Below, piece after piece: positions 34,892-38,820 of a stretch of DNA of 38,820 nucleotides. The stretch's first letter is position 1. Every line of letters starts with the position of its first letter. The notes under the pieces were generated by a model. The model searched no databases. It saw only the letters and a list, made by a program, of their open reading frames with translations, and was not told the origin of the DNA. Source of the stretch: Planctomycetota bacterium (GTDB lineage Bacteria > Planctomycetota > Phycisphaerae > Phycisphaerales > SM1A02); assembly GCA_017859745.1 (NCBI GenBank), contig JAFMML010000031.1:1-38820 (forward strand), read 5' to 3'. A program made the position numbers and the translations under genes.

Positions 34892-35752
34892 ATGCCGAAC
34901 ATGCCGTTCAACGTCCGCTGGCCCCACGTGCTTGCCTTCGCCTGCCTGATGCCGTGCCTGGCCCCGATGGCCTGCGCCCCGAACGAGCCCGATCGCGTCG
35001 TTCTCGACTCGATCGACGGAGTCGGGCAGGCCAGTACGGGAATCCGCTGGCGGATCGACGATCCGATCCTTCTCGCGACGACCGGCCCGGTCTCCATCGA
35101 CGTCGACAACTTCGCCGGCAGCGTCTCGGTCAGAGCGAATCCCACGCTGTCGGACACCCGCGTCGTCGTCGAGCGGGCGAGTCATCGCGGCTGGTTCAAG
35201 TACGAGTCCGCCGGTGAGGAACTCGGCCGCATCGAGTACGTCGTCGGTCTCGATCGAGACCTCAGTGGCGGCGAGGTCGTCACGGTCCGCTCGGATCATG
35301 TGGGCCGAATGAGCGCCTTCGGTCGAGCGAACATCCGCATCGAGACTCCCGAACTGGACGCGGTCAAGGTCCGCACCACCCGTGGCGACGTGATGGTGAT
35401 CGACCAGCGCGGCGAGCTCGACATCCGAACGACTCACGGCGATGTCCGGGTGGCCACGCCGTGGCCGGCTCGCGATGCGGTCTCGATCATGAATCAGGAC
35501 GGCGACGTCGAGTACCGGATCCGCGGCGAGTCGACGGGACGCTTCGATCTCGAGACGATCAACGGCACGGTCAACCATCGCTGCAGGTACGGCACGTGGC
35601 GCGGCATCGGGCCCGACAACCGATCGGACCGGATCGTGGCGGTGCTCAACAACGGCGAGAACCCGATCGTCATCCGAACCACCGAGGGCGACATCGATGT
35701 CGCGGTGGTTTCCGATCCGGTCGGCCTTGGGCCGTTCCTGACGAACCGATGA
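34892..35752 (+). CDS. Exported DUF4097-like beta-helical protein
   Basis: The 286-residue protein has an N-terminal hydrophobic signal (about 12-28) ending MAC, a poor lipobox, so lipidation is possible but not certain. The mature part carries repeated short strands with G-D-V/I turns (TTRGDVMVIDQRGELDIRT, THGDVRVAT, NQDGDVEYRI, TTEGDIDVAV). This is the pattern of DUF4097/DUF2807-type putative adhesin beta-helices. The ATG at 34892 is used, and a second ATG at 34901 is an equally plausible start. rlmE follows 28 bp downstream on the same strand, but there is no obvious functional link. The function is unknown. Confidence 0.72.
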   Translation: MPNMPFNVRWPHVLAFACLMPCLAPMACAPNEPDRVVLDSIDGVGQASTGIRWRIDDPILLATTGPVSIDVDNFAGSVSVRANPTLSDTRVVVERASHRGWFKYESAGEELGRIEYVVGLDRDLSGGEVVTVRSDHVGRMSAFGRANIRIETPELDAVKVRTTRGDVMVIDQRGELDIRTTHGDVRVATPWPARDAVSIMNQDGDVEYRIRGESTGRFDLETINGTVNHRCRYGTWRGIGPDNRSDRIVAVLNNGENPIVIRTTEGDIDVAVVSDPVGLGPFLTNR

Positions 35753-35780
35753 GTCGACACCCGGAACTCGGCGCGATCGC

Positions 35781-36473
35781 GTGAAGGAAGTCCAGGACCA
35801 CTGGTTTCGAGAGGCCAAGGCGAAGGGCTACCGATCCCGCGCCGCCTTCAAGCTCCTCGAGATCGATCGCAAACGCCGCCTCCTGCGGCGTGGCATGCAG
35901 GTCCTCGACGTCGGAGCGGCACCGGGTTCTTGGGTGCAGGTGGCGGCGGCGGCGGTTGGACCGAAGGGACGGGTCGTCGGCGTCGACCTGAAGACGATCG
36001 ACCACGCGGGCATGCCGGATCAGGTGGCGTTGATCGCCGCCGACATGCGTGATCTCTCCCTCGCCGAACTTGGCGGATGCCCCTTCGACCTCGTGCTCTC
36101 GGACATGGCCCCGGACACCACCGGCGATCGCGGGGGCGACCAGGCACGCTCGGCCCGACTCTGCCACGACCTGCTCGACCGTCTCGGCGAGTGGCTCCGG
36201 CCGGGCGGCAATCTGGTCTTCAAGGTCTTCGAAGGTGGCGACTATCCCGAGTTGCTGCAGCGAACCCGATCTCTGTTCGCCAAGGTCAAGGGATTCAAAC
36301 CCCCCGCCTCCCGAGCCGAGAGCGTCGAGATGTACGTGATCGCCGAGGACTGTCAGTCCACGCCCAAGGCCTCGGAGTCGTCGATGGAGTCGAGGGACTC
36401 GCCCTTCCCGATCGCGAAGGAGCGACCGCGTGGATGGGGTGCCGCGGGGCCCGGGCGTCCCGGCCGACGATGA
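35781..36473 (+). CDS. rlmE: 23S rRNA (uridine2552-2'-O)-methyltransferase RlmE
   Basis: RlmE (FtsJ/RrmJ) 2'-O-methylates the A-loop uridine of 23S rRNA late in large-subunit assembly. The 230-residue protein has the K-D-K-E catalytic tetrad: Lys24 (RSRAAFKLLEID), Asp108 (LSDMAPD), Lys148 (LVFKVFEG) and Glu183 (SVEMYVIA). The last three have the same spacing as in the E. coli enzyme. SAM-binding DVGAAPGSW lies at 43-51. The start is the GTG at 35781. A closer ATG at 35749 is out of frame. A basic Pro/Gly-rich tail follows the fold from about residue 190. The stop is one base from the stop of the convergent anti-sigma gene. Confidence 0.94.
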   Translation: MKEVQDHWFREAKAKGYRSRAAFKLLEIDRKRRLLRRGMQVLDVGAAPGSWVQVAAAAVGPKGRVVGVDLKTIDHAGMPDQVALIAADMRDLSLAELGGCPFDLVLSDMAPDTTGDRGGDQARSARLCHDLLDRLGEWLRPGGNLVFKVFEGGDYPELLQRTRSLFAKVKGFKPPASRAESVEMYVIAEDCQSTPKASESSMESRDSPFPIAKERPRGWGAAGPGRPGRR

Positions 36474-36474
36474 T

Positions 36475-36903
36475 CTACTCCGACGTTCCGCGTCGGTAGG
36501 TCATCTCGACGCGGTTCCCCGGCGGCACGTACCGAACGTCGCTCATGTACGCACCCATCAGCATCAGTCCTCGCCCCGATGGAATCTCGATGTTGGCCTC
36601 GTCGGTCGGATCGGGCACCGCGCCGGGGTCGAACCCCTCGCCCTCGTCCTCGACGACGACGAACACCTCGCTCGAGTCGACCCGGCAGGTCAGCGCCACC
36701 CGCTTGTTCGGATCACGACGGTTGCCGTGATTGATGCCGTTGGCGACCGCCTCCTCGACGGCAAGACGAATCGCGAACAGTTCCGACTCCGAGTAGCCGT
36801 GAGCCTCGAGGGCGGCGTCGAGGGTCGCCTCGAAGTCCGCGAGACCGTCCGCCTCCGGGCCGAACGATGCGGTCGATTCGAAGGGCAACGGCGTTTCGGT
36901 CAT
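36475..36903 (-). CDS. ATP-binding anti-sigma regulatory factor, RsbW/SpoIIAB-like
   Basis: The 142-residue protein has the GHKL ATPase fold of serine-protein-kinase anti-sigma factors. The N box EEAVANGINHGN is at 50-61, the G1 box DEGEGFDPG from 86, and the G2 box GRGLMLM at 110-116. Family members bind a sigma factor or another partner and phosphorylate a STAS antagonist. A STAS gene lies directly upstream on the same strand (98-bp gap), fitting a partner-switching pair. No sigma factor or PP2C phosphatase is seen in the window. The ATG at 36903 has a weak purine-rich site upstream. Confidence 0.9.
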   Translation of the reverse strand: MTETPLPFESTASFGPEADGLADFEATLDAALEAHGYSESELFAIRLAVEEAVANGINHGNRRDPNKRVALTCRVDSSEVFVVVEDEGEGFDPGAVPDPTDEANIEIPSGRGLMLMGAYMSDVRYVPPGNRVEMTYRRGTSE

Positions 36904-37001
36904 CGTTCGAACGACCCTTCCCAGACGCGCGTCTCGGCGAGGACGGCGGTCGACGGCGTCGAAACCGCCCCGAAGGAGACCTCCGCCTCCGGTCGCGGCG
37001 A

Positions 37002-37361
37002 TCAGAACCCCTTGAGGGCGTCCTCGACGGAGTCGTGGATGTCGAACAGCGAGTGGAGCTTGGTGATCTTGAACATCTGATAGATGTCCGGCTTGATCTC
37101 CGCGAGCCGCAGCTTGCCGCCCTTGGACTTCACTCGGGTGTTGACGCCGATCAACATGCTGAGCGCGGCCGAGGACAGGAAGTCCACGTTGCGGAACGAG
37201 AGCAGCACGCGGGGCTTGGTCTCGGCGTCGACGGCCTTGCCGATCTCCTCGCCGATCTGCTGGATCACCAGGGCGTCGCTGATCCGCTTCTCGGCGAACC
37301 CGATCTGAAGCACTCCGGTGTCGCGATTGCGGATGTTGATGCGAGCGGTGCCGGCGGACAT
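37002..37361 (-). CDS. STAS-domain anti-sigma factor antagonist
   Basis: The 119-residue protein is a single STAS domain of the SpoIIAA/RsbV type, which relieves inhibition by binding an RsbW-like kinase. The phosphorylation region reads RNVDFLSSAALSMLI (57-71), with Ser63 and Ser64. Aligned to SpoIIAA (DSSGL), the residue at the known phosphoserine position is Ala65, so which Ser is used is unclear. GAGGAG at 37371-37376 lies 9 nt before the ATG at 37361. It sits 58 bp downstream of the secretin gene and upstream of the RsbW-like gene, suggesting one transcript. Confidence 0.92.
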   Translation of the reverse strand: MSAGTARINIRNRDTGVLQIGFAEKRISDALVIQQIGEEIGKAVDAETKPRVLLSFRNVDFLSSAALSMLIGVNTRVKSKGGKLRLAEIKPDIYQMFKITKLHSLFDIHDSVEDALKGF

Positions 37362-37419
37362 GTCGTGGGACTCCTCGTCGTGCGTGTGCCGCGATGCCTC
37401 GGCCGCGGAAAGGTCTCGA

Positions 37420-38820
37420 TCAATATCCGACGTACGCGCCGGAGCCGATGCGGTCGGAGAGGCCCTTGAACAGACGGTCCTCCTCCTCGCTTTGGATGAT
37501 GATCTCCGGACGGATCAGGAGCAGCGTGGTGACCTCTTCCTTCTCCGTCGCCCGATTCGTGAAGAACCGATTGAGCCACGGCACCTTGGAGAGGACCGGA
37601 ACACCCGCCTCGACCTCGATCTCCTCGACGGTGCGCTGACCGCCGAGCAGGATCGTCCCCTTGTCGGGAACCGAGACGGTGGTGTTGATCTGGGTGCCCT
37701 GAAGCTCGGGCAGCTGGATGACGCCCTCGAAGGTCGAGGCCCGACCGGCACCGAAGTCCCCACCACCCGCAGCACCCGTCACCGGGATGTTGGTGAAGGT
37801 GACGTCCTCGTTCAGACCGAACTGCACGGTCATGGTCACGTAGCGACGATCGGCGGAGATGACCGCCTCGACGTCGAGCACGAATCCCTGGTAGACGACG
37901 CCAGGCTGCGGATCGAAGGCACCGGACGAGTCGCCCGTCACCGGCGTGAGCGAGGCGATGTAGGTGATTGCCTTCGCCACGCTGATCCACGACCGCTGAC
38001 CGTTGAAGAGCGTGAGACGTGGCGCCGTGAGCACCACGCTTCGCTGGTCGGCCTGGGTGGCCTGGATCAACAGGTCGACCTGGATGTCGTCGAGGAAGCT
38101 CAGGCCGACGGTGAGTGCGGGATTGCCGAGAGCGGCCGCGCTGACCGCGGTCTTGAAGGCACCCTGCGCGATGGTGTCGACGAGGCCCGTCGAGTCCTGC
38201 ACCACGCCGATGGGCGCCCAGCCGTTCGAGCCGTTGACCCCGCGACGCTGACGCGCGATCGGCGAGCCGACCGGACCGGTGATGTACTCGATGGTCGTGC
38301 CATCGGCGCTGGGGACGCCCGTGGCCGCACCGGTCGCCGTCGTGTTGGCGAAGTCGGCGTTCTGGCCGAAGGCATCGAAGACGACCGGATTCTTCAGGGT
38401 GCCGTTGGCGTTCGCGCTGCCGTCGGGCTGGCCGGAATAGAAGAAGTCGCTCAGCTGGAAGTTCGGATCCGCCGCGAGCGCCTGGTTGTACATGGCGTCG
38501 TTGGTGTTGAAGTAGACGTCGAGGTCGACGCCGATCTGCTCGAACCACTCCATCGAGACGTTGATCAGTCGAGCCTCGACGTTGACCTGCAACGCCCGGA
38601 TGGTGCGAAGCTGGCTCAGCAGTCCCTCGATCTCCCGGTGGTTCCGCGGGGTGTTGGTGATGATCAGGTTGCCGTTGAGCTCCTGGATCATGCCGGTGTC
38701 GCCACCGAGGTCGCGCCAACCCTCGGGATCGACCTGCTCCTGAATGATGGTGACGATCTGCTCGATCAGCTCCTCGCGACTGCGACGCTCCGGCTCCTCG
38801 CCGGCCTCGCCGAACGGGGC
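37420..38820 (-). CDS. Secretin (type II/III/IV pilus-type outer-membrane channel), 5' end beyond window
   Basis: The frame is open from 37420 to the right edge, so this is a C-terminal fragment of at least 466 residues. The true start lies outside. The N-terminal visible part ending MIQELNGNLIITNTPRNHREI has the pattern of a secretin N-domain. The C-terminal secretin domain is clear: VQVDLLIQATQADQRSVVLTA-like strands, GTQINTTVSVPDKGTILLGG, GVPVLSKVPWLNRFFTN and EVTTLLLIRPEII. A Gly/Asn-rich stretch (about 38150-38450) sits between them. Secretins form the outer-membrane gate for type II secretion or type IV pili. The subtype cannot be fixed from this fragment. STAS and RsbW-like genes follow on the same strand. 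Confidence 0.92.
   Translation of the reverse strand, partial: APFGEAGEEPERRSREELIEQIVTIIQEQVDPEGWRDLGGDTGMIQELNGNLIITNTPRNHREIEGLLSQLRTIRALQVNVEARLINVSMEWFEQIGVDLDVYFNTNDAMYNQALAADPNFQLSDFFYSGQPDGSANANGTLKNPVVFDAFGQNADFANTTATGAATGVPSADGTTIEYITGPVGSPIARQRRGVNGSNGWAPIGVVQDSTGLVDTIAQGAFKTAVSAAALGNPALTVGLSFLDDIQVDLLIQATQADQRSVVLTAPRLTLFNGQRSWISVAKAITYIASLTPVTGDSSGAFDPQPGVVYQGFVLDVEAVISADRRYVTMTVQFGLNEDVTFTNIPVTGAAGGGDFGAGRASTFEGVIQLPELQGTQINTTVSVPDKGTILLGGQRTVEEIEVEAGVPVLSKVPWLNRFFTNRATEKEEVTTLLLIRPEIIIQSEEEDRLFKGLSDRIGSGAYVGY

Overview
The window is a GC-rich, densely packed bacterial chromosome segment. It most likely comes from the class Phycisphaerae (phylum Planctomycetota) or a close relative. 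That assignment is an inference from three things: secreted proteins ending in paired dockerin-like repeats of the DLDGDG...GADIGLMLLDWG type, an LL-diaminopimelate aminotransferase (DapL) lysine/peptidoglycan route, and many GTG starts with patchy Shine-Dalgarno sites. No phage, insertion sequence, CRISPR array or rRNA was seen. Apart from some paralogous and low-complexity genes this looks like ordinary chromosomal backbone.

Layout. 1-806: no supportable gene. 807-7125 (minus): two paralogous secreted metzincin metalloproteases with different C-terminal modules. 7312-8474 (minus): folE (GTP cyclohydrolase I) and a small lipoprotein, separated by a 13-bp tandem repeat. 8751-9632 (plus): an exported PepSY-like/FKBP prolyl isomerase with a clear terminator. 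9769-12457 (minus): tkt-rpiB, two pentose-phosphate enzymes. 12696-13430 (plus): a lipoprotein with three His-aromatic motifs and a strong terminator. 13581-15265 (plus): purE-purK. 15531-16430 (plus): a DUF481-like beta-barrel protein. 16414-18301 (minus): a possible 32-codon ORF, a XerC/D recombinase and a stand-alone beta-class DNA methyltransferase. 18496-18568: tRNA-Lys(UUU). 18684-22876 (plus): a SNF2 helicase and a SWIM zinc-finger protein sharing an ATGA overlap.

22935-27461 (minus): a lipoprotein and a large Tricorn-type protease. 27797-30297 (plus): a small disordered protein with its own terminator, a PmtA-like methyltransferase, and dapL. 30282-34562 (minus): an esterase-fold protein lacking its catalytic serine, a DUF4139 protein, and rsmA (16S rRNA dimethyladenosine transferase). 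34892-36473 (plus): a DUF4097-like exported protein and rlmE (23S rRNA 2'-O-methyltransferase). 36475-38820 (minus): a secretin running off the right edge, followed by a STAS anti-sigma antagonist and an RsbW-like ATP-binding anti-sigma factor.

How the genes work together. Three themes are visible: central and nucleotide metabolism (tkt, rpiB, purE, purK, folE, dapL), rRNA modification (rsmA, rlmE), and envelope or secretion functions (metalloproteases, lipoproteins, barrel protein, secretin). The less ordinary items are the His-aromatic repeat lipoprotein, the PepSY-FKBP fusion, the degenerate esterase, the secretin/STAS/anti-sigma gene string, and a perfect 99-bp duplication inside the first metalloprotease. 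I see no clearly new multi-gene defence or mobile system.
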